Position numbers and translations under genes: made by a program | The notes under the pieces: model-generated | What the model was told of the DNA's origin: nothing | What the model saw: only the letters and a program-made list of their open reading frames with translations | Database searches by the model: none | NCBI GenBank assembly: GCA_018303825.1 | Contig: JAGVXK010000008.1 | Span: 1-42,300, forward strand | From: Candidatus Pacearchaeota archaeon | GTDB taxonomy: Archaea; Nanobdellota; Nanobdellia; Pacearchaeales; GW2011-AR1 | DNA length: 42,300 nt | Reading direction: 5' to 3' | Shown here: in pieces, positions 21,182 through 29,363 of the stretch | Numbering within the stretch: position 1 is the first letter of the stretch | How the letters are laid out: each line of letters starts with the position of its first letter

Positions 21182-21595
21182 TTATCTATAAGACTTCTGT
21201 CTCTTTGCTCTTGCTTTGGAATCGCCTGGCTTCCTTGCTTCTTTTCTTCTTGAGTCTTCAACAAGAATATTTCTATCATATCTGACAAATGCCTTCTTTA
21301 ATACATCCGAACCGGTAAGAGCAACTAATGCACGAGCAATAGTCAATCTTGCCGCTTCTACTTGCGCTTCTTTTCCCCCCCCAACAACTTTTATAAAGAA
21401 ATCGTAATTCAATGATTCTCCAAGCGTCTGCTCAAATATTCTTATCGGTTCTGATAAAGCTAATTTATGAAATAGATTAAGTTCTGCTGTTGGAAGATAA
21501 TTGAAATATATCTTTCCAGTTCCAGGTTTCACTCTGAGCTTTGCTACTGCCGTTTTCCTTTTTCCAGAATATATTTCTTTTTCCCGAGGTATCAT
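21182..21595 (-). CDS. rpsI: Ribosomal protein uS9
   Basis: This 137-residue small-subunit protein shows the family hallmarks GKRKTAVAKLRVKPGTGKIYFN, VVGGGKEAQVEAARLTIARAL and the basic tail ending KARAKRQKSYR, whose last residues reach the P-site tRNA. Its ATG overlaps the end of uL13 by four bases. The order eL18-uL13-uS9 is the classical archaeal arrangement. The next expected genes rpoN/rpoK are not here. Confidence 0.96.
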   Translation of the reverse strand: MIPREKEIYSGKRKTAVAKLRVKPGTGKIYFNYLPTAELNLFHKLALSEPIRIFEQTLGESLNYDFFIKVVGGGKEAQVEAARLTIARALVALTGSDVLKKAFVRYDRNILVEDSRRKEARKPGDSKARAKRQKSYR

Positions 21596-22089
21596 ATTAA
21601 TCTGGCTACCTCCTTGAGGGCCATTGTCTTTACATTCTTGTTTTCCAATGAAGATTCTTTCAAAACAAGTTTTTTTGCAGATTCATATTTTGTTGGAAGA
21701 GAATTATAGCACATTACTCTTTTCCAGGCTTCATAACCTCTTGCCTGCTTATAAGACAGCATTCCACGAACAGTTCTTTTTACTATTTTCTCAGGAACTT
21801 TAGGCAAAATAGGACCTCTTAGATTAAGAGTGTCAAGTTTTCTTATTCTTGAGTATTCCCTAAGAATGTTTTCCCTGTTTCCGGAAACTAAAACATCATT
21901 GCAGTTGACAATAACTATATTTTTTCCTAAAAGTGCTTGCTTAGCGGCAAAACTGCATAATCTCCCAAGTATAATGTTCTTTCCTTCTAATACAATTTCA
22001 TTTCCTTGACCAGCATTATTAGCTATTGTCCTATCTTTTGCTTTGGCTGTTCGCTCTTGATTTTCCTGTTTGTTTTTTTCTTCTACCAT
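21592..22089 (-). CDS. rplM: Ribosomal protein uL13
   Basis: This 165-residue large-subunit protein has its core from about residue 33: NIILGRLCSFAAKQALLGKNIVIVNCNDVLVSG, then RGPILPKVPEKIVKRTVRGMLSYK. About 30 residues at the N-terminus (MVEEKNKQENQERTAKAKD) are a charged extension not found in most homologues and similar in composition to tails on other ribosomal proteins here. It begins one base after the eL18 stop. Confidence 0.95.
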   Translation of the reverse strand: MVEEKNKQENQERTAKAKDRTIANNAGQGNEIVLEGKNIILGRLCSFAAKQALLGKNIVIVNCNDVLVSGNRENILREYSRIRKLDTLNLRGPILPKVPEKIVKRTVRGMLSYKQARGYEAWKRVMCYNSLPTKYESAKKLVLKESSLENKNVKTMALKEVARLI

Positions 22090-22090
22090 T

Positions 22091-22468
22091 TTATCTTATT
22101 AACTTTATTCCCGCAGCTTTAGCATTTGATTTAATTTCTTCTAAAATTGAGACAAATTCTGATTTTGTTTCCTTTAATTTTTCTTTCGCATCTTCTGAAA
22201 TTCCGAGGGAGCATATTCTAACTTTCTTAGTTAAGCTTCCGGAGCCAAGAACCTTTCCAATTATTACAACTGTGTCTCCTGCCTTTGTTTCTTTGTCTAT
22301 TTTTTGAAGATTAACAGAGGAATACTGCCTAGTTGAACTGGAAATTATTTTTATTACCCGCATCCAAGCCTTGTTCTTTCTAGCAAGTTGCAACAACTCA
22401 AGTAATTCGGGGTTTGTCTTTCTCTTTATTCTAACTTTCAACTTTGTTTGTGAAATTGCATTAACCAT
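22091..22468 (-). CDS. rpl18e: Ribosomal protein eL18
   Basis: This 125-residue archaeal/eukaryotic large-subunit protein shows KRKTNPELLELLQLARKN near the start, then AGDTVVIIGKVLGSGSLTKKVRI and a C-terminal AKAAGIKLIR. It is first in the eL18-uL13-uS9 operon. TTTAAATA at 22491-22498 is centred 26 bases upstream of its ATG, so this half of the ribosomal cluster has its own leaderless promoter. Confidence 0.94.
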   Translation of the reverse strand: MVNAISQTKLKVRIKRKTNPELLELLQLARKNKAWMRVIKIISSSTRQYSSVNLQKIDKETKAGDTVVIIGKVLGSGSLTKKVRICSLGISEDAKEKLKETKSEFVSILEEIKSNAKAAGIKLIR

Positions 22469-22547
22469 AATTAGCTATTTTTCCGATAGTATTTAAACCT
22501 TTGCCGGGAGAAAGGTTTTTATACTTAAATACACACTTATACTTACT

Positions 22548-22772
22548 ATGACTAAGAATATGAAGATAAGGGTAAATATAACTGTAGACAAAGAATCTTT
22601 GGAGAAGGCAAAAACAAAACTTAACCTTTTCGGAGGCAAATTAAGCACATTATTCAATGCATATCTTAATGATTTCGTAGAATCCATGAACAAAAATAAT
22701 CCTAATAAAGAATTAAGCAGGAGAATAAAAGAACTTGAAAATAGATTGAAGAAATTGGAGCATAAAACATAA
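22548..22772 (+). CDS. Ribbon-helix-helix protein with coiled-coil tail
   Basis: This 74-residue protein has an RHH-like N-terminal half (MKIRVNITVDKESLEKAKTK, then LSTLFNAYLNDFVESM) and a C-terminal heptad helix (LSRRIKELENRLKKLEH), which suggests dimer or tetramer formation. Similar small proteins serve as antitoxins or plasmid/phage regulators, but no toxin-like gene accompanies it. A TATA-like TTTTATAC lies about 27 bases before the ATG. It is divergent from eL18. Confidence 0.65.
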   Translation: MTKNMKIRVNITVDKESLEKAKTKLNLFGGKLSTLFNAYLNDFVESMNKNNPNKELSRRIKELENRLKKLEHKT

Positions 22773-22802
22773 ATTTATAAGCTTATTTTTATAATAACTG
22801 GA

Positions 22803-22964
22803 ATGGCATCAACAGCACCTGGAGCAAAAAAAAGAAAGATTGACTATAATGTGGATCAGGCAACTTACGACGATTTTATCAAGGCTTGCACCAGAAAGGG
22901 ATTTGCCCCCCAGGTAATTCTTGAGCAGGCAATGAGAAAGTTTACCCAAACCGGGCAAATTTAA
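22803..22964 (+). CDS. Small CopG-like protein, 53 aa
   Basis: The ORF starts MASTAPGAKKRKIDYNVDQA and continues with two helices (YDDFIKACTRKGFAPQVILEQAMRKFTQ) in the order expected of a ribbon-helix-helix domain. TTTATAA at 22774-22780 is centred 26 bases before the ATG, supporting a leaderless start. It lies 30 bases after another RHH-like gene in the same direction but appears to have its own promoter. Confidence 0.6.
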   Translation: MASTAPGAKKRKIDYNVDQATYDDFIKACTRKGFAPQVILEQAMRKFTQTGQI

Positions 22965-23003
22965 TAAGAATTAGTAAGAATTAATCAGTTGTACTAATAA
23001 TAA

Positions 23004-23345
23004 CTATTCTCTTTCATATATTGGTTTATTGCTAAAACCATATACTCTTCTTAATTCAAGACAGCATGTTCCAATGTCCATTTTTTTAGGATCATCTCCA
23101 AGAAAATCAGGTTTCATATCCCATTCAAAAACCCCTAAATATCTCTCCCCTTTCTGATAAAGCTGCCTATTTCTTTCATTATTTCTGACTTCAATTCGTA
23201 CGGAACCTTTCTTGTTACCTATATTGAAATCAACAAGCATTTTCTTTCTATCATATGTGAGTATTCTAGTACGTTCCACATCAATAAACTCAAGACTATG
23301 TTTAACATATCTCTCCTGCAATCTTCCTTGTAATTTACCGGTCAT
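23004..23345 (-). CDS. Hypothetical protein, 113 aa
   Basis: The protein is a soluble, charged, strand-rich sequence (EFIDVERTRILTYDRKKMLVDFNIG, GSVRIEVRNNERNRQLY) with a Cys pair (DIGTCCLELRRVYGF) near the end. I recognise no family. It is followed downstream by an RHH gene on the other strand and preceded by tRNA-Leu on its own strand. Confidence 0.5.
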   Translation of the reverse strand: MTGKLQGRLQERYVKHSLEFIDVERTRILTYDRKKMLVDFNIGNKKGSVRIEVRNNERNRQLYQKGERYLGVFEWDMKPDFLGDDPKKMDIGTCCLELRRVYGFSNKPIYERE

Positions 23346-23398
23346 CTGCTTCCCAGATTTTTCCGATATATAAATATTATTGCAGTATTATTTTTAAG

Positions 23399-23482
23399 TG
23401 CGGGAAGGAGGATTCGAACCTCCGCAAGCACTAAGCTACATCGGCCTTAACGATGCCCGTTTGACCGCTCCGGCATTCCCGC
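23399..23482 (-). tRNA. tRNA-Leu with apparent AAG anticodon
   Basis: This is an 84-nt class II tRNA without intron. The acceptor is GCGGGAA/TTCCCGC, the T arm is GGAGG-TTCGAAT-CCTCC, and the variable arm TAGCTTAGTGCTTGC is long. The anticodon stem CATCG/CGATG encloses loop T-T-AAG-G-C, so bases 34-36 read AAG (Leu, CUU codons). A34 is rare in archaea, where GAG is usual. I re-read the loop and find no alternative register that keeps a 5-bp stem and U33. Confidence 0.9.
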
Positions 23483-23493
23483 CTGCGGGAATG
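23474..23493. repeat. 9-bp inverted repeat across the tRNA 5' end
   Basis: CATTCCCGC (23474-23482) and GCGGGAATG (23485-23493) are perfect inverted copies separated by two bases. One arm is the first nine bases of the tRNA-Leu gene and the other lies in its 5' leader. The leader could pair with the acceptor 5' strand in the precursor. Confidence 0.75.
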
Positions 23494-23545
23494 AGTTTTG
23501 GGAGAATTATAAATGTTTGCAGAACTAAGGAACCAATTTAATCAA

Positions 23546-24166
23546 TCAGATGGTTTTCATGAACTTTCTATAAGCAGCTATTTCATCAGAATCTTTCATA
23601 TCGGAAGTATAACGGAGAACAATTTTGAATTCTTCTTTACCTTTTATTATCTCATGCGTAGAAATACCTGCTTTCCCGGCAAAACTGCTACAAAAGAAAC
23701 CTGGAAAACTATCTGATACTTGAACCATGTCATGACTTATGCAAAATAATGAGGGATTAATAACATATCCATTATCTGTGATAGTTTGAATATTATCCTG
23801 TAATATCTTAAGGGCTTCTCCTGCTAGCGCAAATTGCTCCCTATCGCCATGGGATGAGGGATAATTCAAAAGCAACTTTTCTAACCTTATTCCATTTAAT
23901 ATTTTTTTAAAACTCTCAGAATCCTGAGATGATGGGCAAACTGTTTCTCTAAGGTCCAAAGTTGCCCTTTCAGTATCTATTGAGATATCTGCATGGCTTC
24001 CAGCCAAAACATTTTCACTATTAGTGAAAAAATGCATTCTAAAGTAACCAGTCTCTGAAGTAGTTGGGGCGATTCTTACCAGATTGTACAATGTATCCGG
24101 CTTGATTGGACCTGCCTCTTCAGTTGTATAAATTAAGCGGTGCTCATAAGGTAATTGCAAAGCCAT
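23546..24166 (-). CDS. Hypothetical protein, 206 aa
   Basis: The protein is soluble, with an N-terminal strand-rich part (HRLIYTTEEAGPIKPDTLYNLVRIAP, YFRMHFFTNS) and later helices (FALAGEALKILQDNIQTI). It includes a CISHDMVQVSDSFPGFFCSSFAGKAG stretch with two cysteines. It has no TM, signal or motif I can name. It stands alone between tRNA-Leu and the cysteine desulfurase gene. Confidence 0.5.
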   Translation of the reverse strand: MALQLPYEHRLIYTTEEAGPIKPDTLYNLVRIAPTTSETGYFRMHFFTNSENVLAGSHADISIDTERATLDLRETVCPSSQDSESFKKILNGIRLEKLLLNYPSSHGDREQFALAGEALKILQDNIQTITDNGYVINPSLFCISHDMVQVSDSFPGFFCSSFAGKAGISTHEIIKGKEEFKIVLRYTSDMKDSDEIAAYRKFMKTI

Positions 24167-24239
24167 ATTTTCATAAGTTTAGAACATCTATTTAAAGATA
24201 ATTGTAATCTAAAGTATATAATTAACACGATTTTTTATT

Positions 24240-25436
24240 TTAATTAACAGACACTTTCCTCAATTTACTAACAATTTCTTTAACTGCTTTTATTACATAA
24301 TTGATATCTTCTTCTTTAGTGTATTTCCCAAGGGAAAATCTTACAATGTCCTGCGCATTCTTAGCTGAAAGGCCGATTGCTCTTAGAACATGGCTTGATT
24401 CTTCTTTCTTTGAATCGCAGGCAGAACCGGTAGAAATATAGATTCCCAAATCACTAAGCTGATTAACCATTGCCTCTCCCTCAACACCAAAGAAAGTAAT
24501 ATTAACATTATTTGGAAGTCTTTTGTCAGTTGAACCATTAAGTCTTGTCTTTGGAATTTCGAGAAGTTCTTTTATCAAATAATCTCTTAATTCTATTAAC
24601 CTCTTTGACTCCTTCTCTTTGTCTTTTTGGATTAATTCTAGGGCTTTTGCAAAACCAATAATTCCCGGAACGTTTTCAGTCCCACTCCTAAGTTTATTTT
24701 CCTGCCCTCCTCCATGCAGCAAAGGGGTTATCTTTATCCCTTCCTTAATATATAGGATTCCAGAGCCTTTTGGCCCGTAAATCTTGCTTCCATTCATTGT
24801 CAAAAGATCTACCCCTAACTTCTTAATATCGAGGTCAAGAAGTCCGGACTGACAGGCATCTGTATGAAACAGGACTTTTCTTGATTTTGCTATGATTCCT
24901 ATTTCTTCTATCTGTTGGATTGTTCCAATCTCATTATTTGAATACATTATTGAGATGAGAATCGTTCTACCGGTAATCGCATTAGCAACATCGAAAGGAT
25001 TGACCAATCCATACTTATCGACATCGAGATAAGTTACTCTAAAACCCTGAGATTCAAGGTATTTGCAAGTGTCAAGAACAACATGATGCTCTATTTTTGA
25101 AGTTATGATGTGATTTCCTCTGTCTTTGTTTGCAAATGCTATGCCCTTTAACGCAAGATTAATGCTTTCTGTTCCAGAAGAAGTAAATATAATTTCTCCT
25201 GGATTGCAATTTAGTATTTTGGCTATGGTTTTTCTTGAATCTTCAATTGCCTGCTTTGCTTCAAGACCTTTTTCATGCATTGATGAGGGATTTCCATATT
25301 TTTCGCTAAAATAAGGCAGCATTTCTTTTAACACTTGAGGGTCTAGAGGAGTTGTTGCAGCATAATCTAGATATATCTCTTTCTTCATTTCTTTCTTCGC
25401 TTCTTTTGTTTCCTTAGTCTCTTTCTTGGCTTTCAT
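24240..25436 (-). CDS. Cysteine desulfurase (NifS/IscS type)
   Basis: This 398-residue PLP enzyme takes sulfur from cysteine for Fe-S clusters or tRNA thiolation. The core starts IYLDYAATTPLDP near residue 21. His191 and Asp193 (FHTDACQSG) contact PLP, Lys218 (MNGSKIYGPKG) forms the aldimine, and Cys340 (STGSACDSK) is the persulfide-bearing residue. About 16 N-terminal residues are a Lys/Glu-rich tail, and an internal Met at residue 17 is an alternative start. No scaffold gene (iscU, sufB) is adjacent. The conserved C-terminal SSHVLRAIGLS places it in the IscS/NifS group. Confidence 0.92.
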   Translation of the reverse strand: MKAKKETKETKEAKKEMKKEIYLDYAATTPLDPQVLKEMLPYFSEKYGNPSSMHEKGLEAKQAIEDSRKTIAKILNCNPGEIIFTSSGTESINLALKGIAFANKDRGNHIITSKIEHHVVLDTCKYLESQGFRVTYLDVDKYGLVNPFDVANAITGRTILISIMYSNNEIGTIQQIEEIGIIAKSRKVLFHTDACQSGLLDLDIKKLGVDLLTMNGSKIYGPKGSGILYIKEGIKITPLLHGGGQENKLRSGTENVPGIIGFAKALELIQKDKEKESKRLIELRDYLIKELLEIPKTRLNGSTDKRLPNNVNITFFGVEGEAMVNQLSDLGIYISTGSACDSKKEESSHVLRAIGLSAKNAQDIVRFSLGKYTKEEDINYVIKAVKEIVSKLRKVSVN

Positions 25437-25542
25437 AATTATAAAGAATAAAGGGGGCTTTTAATTCTTGCGAAAAAGAAATCTCATACATATAGTCATA
25501 TCATCAGTAACATTTAAAAAGATATTATATGGAGATATCAAC

Positions 25543-25818
25543 ATGACGAAGACAGTAGAAGATTACTATAACGAGTATTGTCGTGGTGGAAATGCACAAA
25601 CTGGATTACTTAAGTTTGACCGTAAATTTGATTCCCGCAATTCGCTTTAAAAATGGCATAAAAAACCAAGTTTAGGTGACACAGATTACGCAGATTATAG
25701 AATTCAAGGGGTTTGGATGGATGGTAAAGCTGCTGTCGCTCTTATTCAGTATGATAATGAAATATCATTGAGATTGCCTGTAAAAGAGATTCTTAATGAT
25801 GAAGAAATTCAAAACTAG
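25543..25818 (+). pseudogene. Gene interrupted by one in-frame TAA
   Basis: TTTAAAAA at 25513-25520 is centred 26 bases before the ATG at 25543, so the start is well supported. The frame gives MTKTVEDYYNEYCRGG to RKFDSRNSL, then TAA at 25648-25650. It then continues in the same frame (KWHKKPSLGDTDYADYRIQG, then VWMDGKAAVALIQYDNEISL) to TAG at 25816-25818. An intact version would have 91 residues. A recent nonsense mutation, a sequence error, or readthrough could explain it. The family is unknown. An upstream in-frame ATG at 25468 is disfavoured by the promoter. Confidence 0.6.
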
Positions 25819-25862
25819 TCTTTTAGCTCTTTCCTGATGCCTCTGAGCCTTTTCCACATAAT

Positions 25863-27191
25863 CTATCTCTTACTAAGTTTATATCCTTCTTTCTTGTCTT
25901 CGACCATAAATCCTTTTTCTGATATCTTTTTTCTCAGTTCATCTGCTAATTTCCAGTCTTTTGCTTTTCTTGTTTCTTCCCTTTGTTCTACCAGTTCTTT
26001 GACGTCTTTTGGAATGACAATTTTTTCTTTTTCCAATAAACTTAAGCCTAAAACTTTGTCCATTTCCTTTATTGTATTTAATTTTCCTTTTGCTTTTTCA
26101 TCCCTGACTAAATTCCACAGAACTGCGAGAGCTTTTGGTGTGTTAAGGTCATCATCCATTGCTTTCCTAAACTCATCCAAGTATTCTTCATTCTTCTTTT
26201 TATCATCCCTTATGTCAAATATAATATTTTTTAATCTTTCATAAGCTGTTTTAGAATCGTCCAGAATTTTTTTATTGAAGTCTATTGCCTGCCTGTATTG
26301 ATTTGATATAATAAAATATCTTATAACTGTTCCATTATAATTTTTTAATACATCTTTGATTGTTCTGAAGTTTCCAAGTGATTTGCTCATTTTTACTTTA
26401 TCAACATTAATCATTCCGTTATGAATCCAGAAGTTTGCTATTTTTTTACCATAGGCAGCTTCGCTTTGTGCAATTTCATCTTCATGATGCGGGAATATTA
26501 AATCTTGGCCACCGCCATGAATGTCAAAAGGCAGTCCAAGAATAGAATACGACATGGCAGAACATTCAGCGTGCCAGCCAGGCCGACCCGCTCCCCAGGG
26601 AGAATCCCATTCAGGCTCTCCGGGCTTTGAGAATTTCCAAAGAACAAAGTCTTCCTTATTCTTTTTTTCTTCATTTGCCTTCACCCGCGCTCCAGACTTC
26701 AAGTTTTCTATATTTTGATGCGAGAGATTTCCATAATCTTTGAATTTGGAAACATCATAATAAACCCCGTCTCCTTCAATCAGATAAGTGTATCCCTTCT
26801 CTTCAAGCTTTTTTACAAGTTCTATCATTTCTTTTACATATTCTGTTGCCTTTGGCTGTACATCTGGTTTGCCGATGTTTAGCAAGAAGTAATCTTTAAG
26901 ATGAGCAAGAGTATTTCTTTTTGTCAGCGATTCTATAGATTCATTCAATTCTTTTGCCTTGTTTATTATTTTATCTTCTATATCTGTTATGTTAGAAACA
27001 AATTTTACTTTATATCCTGAAAAAATTAGGTATCTTCTTAATATATCAAAAGATATCTGCGCCCTTGCATGGCCTAGATGAGGAACATTATTCACAGTCG
27101 GACCGCAGACATACATTCCAACATTTCCTGGCTTGATCGGTTTAAACTCCTCTTTCTTTCTTGTTAATGTATTATATAATAACAGACCCAT
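25863..27191 (-). CDS. cysS: Cysteinyl-tRNA synthetase
   Basis: This 442-residue class I synthetase charges tRNA-Cys. The first zinc Cys is in MYVCGPTV, the HIGH-like motif is HLGHAR, and the other zinc ligands are in GWHAECSAMS and FPHHEDE. KMSKSLGN is the second ATP motif. The frame is open 15 codons further up, but TTTTAAAC at 27212-27219 is centred 26 bases upstream of the ATG at 27191 (MGLLLYNTLTRKKEE), so the shorter start is chosen. The C-terminus ends near the minimal CysRS length. Confidence 0.95.
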   Translation of the reverse strand: MGLLLYNTLTRKKEEFKPIKPGNVGMYVCGPTVNNVPHLGHARAQISFDILRRYLIFSGYKVKFVSNITDIEDKIINKAKELNESIESLTKRNTLAHLKDYFLLNIGKPDVQPKATEYVKEMIELVKKLEEKGYTYLIEGDGVYYDVSKFKDYGNLSHQNIENLKSGARVKANEEKKNKEDFVLWKFSKPGEPEWDSPWGAGRPGWHAECSAMSYSILGLPFDIHGGGQDLIFPHHEDEIAQSEAAYGKKIANFWIHNGMINVDKVKMSKSLGNFRTIKDVLKNYNGTVIRYFIISNQYRQAIDFNKKILDDSKTAYERLKNIIFDIRDDKKKNEEYLDEFRKAMDDDLNTPKALAVLWNLVRDEKAKGKLNTIKEMDKVLGLSLLEKEKIVIPKDVKELVEQREETRKAKDWKLADELRKKISEKGFMVEDKKEGYKLSKR

Positions 27192-27362
27192 AATAAATTG
27201 ATTAACTTGTATGTTTAAAATGCTTTCTAGTCCCAAAACCTATTTATCTAACCAAACACGCCGATAATACTTTGTATGAATAATATTTAACATGAAGAAT
27301 TTAAGATTTTTACATTAATTAACAGAAGGCCTATTAAAACAGCTTTTTATGATAATTTTAGT

Positions 27363-27380
27363 GAAAGACCTAAGTCTTTC
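27363..27380 (-). terminator. Hairpin downstream of the rpoD operon
   Basis: GAAAGAC (27363-27369) and GTCTTTC (27374-27380) form a perfect 7-bp stem with a 4-base loop, 60 bases past the rpoD stop. No T-run follows directly on the minus strand, so it may be an mRNA 3'-end structure rather than the termination signal. The rest of 27237-27442 shows nothing I can support. Confidence 0.35.
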
Positions 27381-27442
27381 CCTAAATAGTCAACGACAAA
27401 CTGCGGAAATATTAATGTTCTTGACTATATTGTCAAACAGAA

Positions 27443-28150
27443 TTAAGCGTTCTTGTTTATGAACTTTTCAAATTCGTCAAGGTTTTCAGAAAGAGCTTCT
27501 ATTGCTCTGGTAAGAATATCTTTTGCTGGAAGGTTTCCATATGATTCAATGATTAAAAGAATTTCATTTGCACCGATAACTGCAGATTTGTCCATATCTC
27601 TTATTTTATCTGCTTCGAGGTCATTTAAGTCGCAAATCCACTTGCTTTCTTGCTTTTCTGGCTTGATGAGGGCGAATTTGAAACCTTGAACTATCTTGTC
27701 TGCTTCAGGGCTTGACTTTACTTCCAATAAATGCCTGTAAAAGCATAATCCTGGAACGAATTTTGCATGATTAATTCCCTTTCCAAGAACCGCCGTAGCT
27801 ACTAACTCTAATTTATGCCCTTCTCCGAGAATTGTTATGGGAATGTTATTAAAAACTATATCTCCTGCTCCCTTTAGGTCTTTTGAATAAACTGTGCATG
27901 GACCTTCTTTAGTTAATTTAAAGTCTATTTTTGTCTTTGATGTCATTGATTTTTCTGTTACCAAAGGAATTAAACCTAATCTGTGGGCAAGAACCTCGTC
28001 ATATAATGCAGAATCATTCTTGTAAATTTCAACTTCATCTATTGCCAGAACCGGAATTTCTGAAACTGAGCGTCTTATCGCATTGGCAAGAGATTCCGAT
28101 ATCTGTCCTCTTAAAACAAGTTTTTCCTTTGTATTTGTTATTGCTTCCAT
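27443..28150 (-). CDS. rpoD: RNA polymerase subunit D (Rpo3)
   Basis: This 235-residue homologue of bacterial alpha and eukaryotic Rpb3 dimerises with subunit L. The alpha-like motif near the start (ESLANAIRRSVSEIPVLAIDEVEIYKN) and the LAHRLGLIPLV segment are diagnostic. The insert domain is present (GICH-like GINHAKFVPGLCFYRHLLE), but I see no complete Fe-S ferredoxin cysteine set. It is last in the eL21-rpoF-DUF655-uS13-uS4-uS11-rpoD run, 37 bases after uS11. Confidence 0.94.
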   Translation of the reverse strand: MEAITNTKEKLVLRGQISESLANAIRRSVSEIPVLAIDEVEIYKNDSALYDEVLAHRLGLIPLVTEKSMTSKTKIDFKLTKEGPCTVYSKDLKGAGDIVFNNIPITILGEGHKLELVATAVLGKGINHAKFVPGLCFYRHLLEVKSSPEADKIVQGFKFALIKPEKQESKWICDLNDLEADKIRDMDKSAVIGANEILLIIESYGNLPAKDILTRAIEALSENLDEFEKFINKNA

Positions 28151-28187
28151 TTTATTATTAATAAAAAGAGTCTTTTAAAGCTTGCCT

Positions 28188-28820
28188 TTAGACTCTTCTG
28201 CCCCTTTTGCCCCCTTTCTTCTTAGGTCCTCCACGAGGAACCCTTGTAGCGTCTAAAACATTAAGAATTCTGAATCCTTCTCTACCCAAAGATTTAACAG
28301 CAGAGTGCGCTCCTGGGCCCACTCCAAGGCCTTCAGTGTTTGTCTTTGCTCTCATTCTAATGAACAAGGCGTTGATTCCTAAGTCTTTCGCTCTTTCTGC
28401 AGCCTTTTTTGCAACGAACATCGCGATTGTTGGGTCTGCTTTCAATCTTGAATGCTTTGTAACCATTCCACCAGAGACACGAGAAATTGTATTTCCTGCT
28501 AGGTCTGTAATATGGACAATTGTATTGTTTGGAGATGAGAAAATGTATGCTATTCCTGCTCTTTCTTCTTTCTTTTCTACCTTATCGCTATCAGTCACAC
28601 TATCACTGGCTTCATTGCTTTTACCTTTTTTATCCTCAATTATTTCCTTCGCCTCAACTTTTACTTCAACATTTTTATCTTTTAACTCGTTTTTTATATC
28701 TATTTCATTGCGTTTAACCTCAACTTTCTTTTCTATCTTAATATCTTCTTTAGATTTTTCTTTAATAACTTTTTTTTCTTTCACTTCTGCTTTATAGATT
28801 ATTGATTTTTCTTTTGCCAT
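28188..28820 (-). CDS. rpsK: Ribosomal protein uS11 with long charged N-terminal extension
   Basis: The uS11 core covers about residues 88-210 (GIAYIFSSPNNTIVHITDLAG, then GMVTKHSRLKADPTIAM, LGVGPGAHSAVKSL), ending RGGPKKKGGKRGRRV. In front of it are ~85 residues of Lys/Glu/Val-rich low-complexity sequence (KEKKVIKEKSKEDIKIEKK) that most homologues lack. No ATG closer to the core has a better context, and the start is 3 bases from the uS4 stop. The extension may be a surface tail of the ribosome or serve assembly; that is a guess. Confidence 0.93.
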   Translation of the reverse strand: MAKEKSIIYKAEVKEKKVIKEKSKEDIKIEKKVEVKRNEIDIKNELKDKNVEVKVEAKEIIEDKKGKSNEASDSVTDSDKVEKKEERAGIAYIFSSPNNTIVHITDLAGNTISRVSGGMVTKHSRLKADPTIAMFVAKKAAERAKDLGINALFIRMRAKTNTEGLGVGPGAHSAVKSLGREGFRILNVLDATRVPRGGPKKKGGKRGRRV

Positions 28821-28822
28821 TT

Positions 28823-29362
28823 TTATTTAGCTTTCTCCTTTGCTTCTTTTGGTTGTTCCTCTTTTATTTCTCTTGCTTCTTTTGTTTCTGAAATTTCTTG
28901 CTTCGGAGCTTTTGGTTTTCTTTTCTTTAGTTTTATTTTGCCTTCTTCATTGACATAAACCAGATAACTCGGAATGTTTATCACTTTATTGTCTATTAAA
29001 ACTCTCTTATGGATTACCATTTGCCTTCCTTCTCTGACTGTTTTTGCCAAACCCTTTCTTTGTATGACTGAAGGAAGCCTTCTTTGAAGCAAGTCTTCAA
29101 CAGTTAATGCGAGAACATCTGCAATTGTTGAAACCTTAAGTCCAAAACCTCTAAGTTTATTGAAAAGAATTTCCTGCTCTTCATTTGCAGACTTTGCAAG
29201 TGCCATGGCCCTTCTTCTGAAATAGTTTACCTTAGCAATTGTTTTCCATATTTCTTTTTTATTTTTCAATCCATATTTTTCCAAAAGAACGTTCTCTTCC
29301 TTTATTCTTGATAGTTCATATGCTTTCCTTGGCTTTGAGTATCTATTTGGTTTTCTTATCAT
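28823..29362 (-). CDS. rpsD: Ribosomal protein uS4
   Basis: This 179-residue primary 16S-binding protein opens MIRKPNRYSKPRKAYELSRI, contains the S4 domain (LLQRRLPSVIQRKGLAKTVREGRQMVIHKRVLIDNKV), and ends with a Lys/Glu-rich tail (SETKEAREIKEEQPKEAKEK) of about 30 residues. It lies one base after uS13 and three bases before uS11, as in the standard archaeal uS13-uS4-uS11 operon. Confidence 0.95.
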   Translation of the reverse strand: MIRKPNRYSKPRKAYELSRIKEENVLLEKYGLKNKKEIWKTIAKVNYFRRRAMALAKSANEEQEILFNKLRGFGLKVSTIADVLALTVEDLLQRRLPSVIQRKGLAKTVREGRQMVIHKRVLIDNKVINIPSYLVYVNEEGKIKLKKRKPKAPKQEISETKEAREIKEEQPKEAKEKAK

Positions 29363-29363
29363 C

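Noticed and set aside
21103..21288. 61-codon minus-strand frame between uS9 and the 70-aa gene
   Set aside because: It overlaps the conserved C-terminal codons of uS9 in another frame and has no promoter or family.
25863..27236. Longer CysRS start at 27236
   Set aside because: The TATA box at 27212-27219 lies inside that extension; the ATG at 27191 is 26 bases from it and begins the conserved protein.
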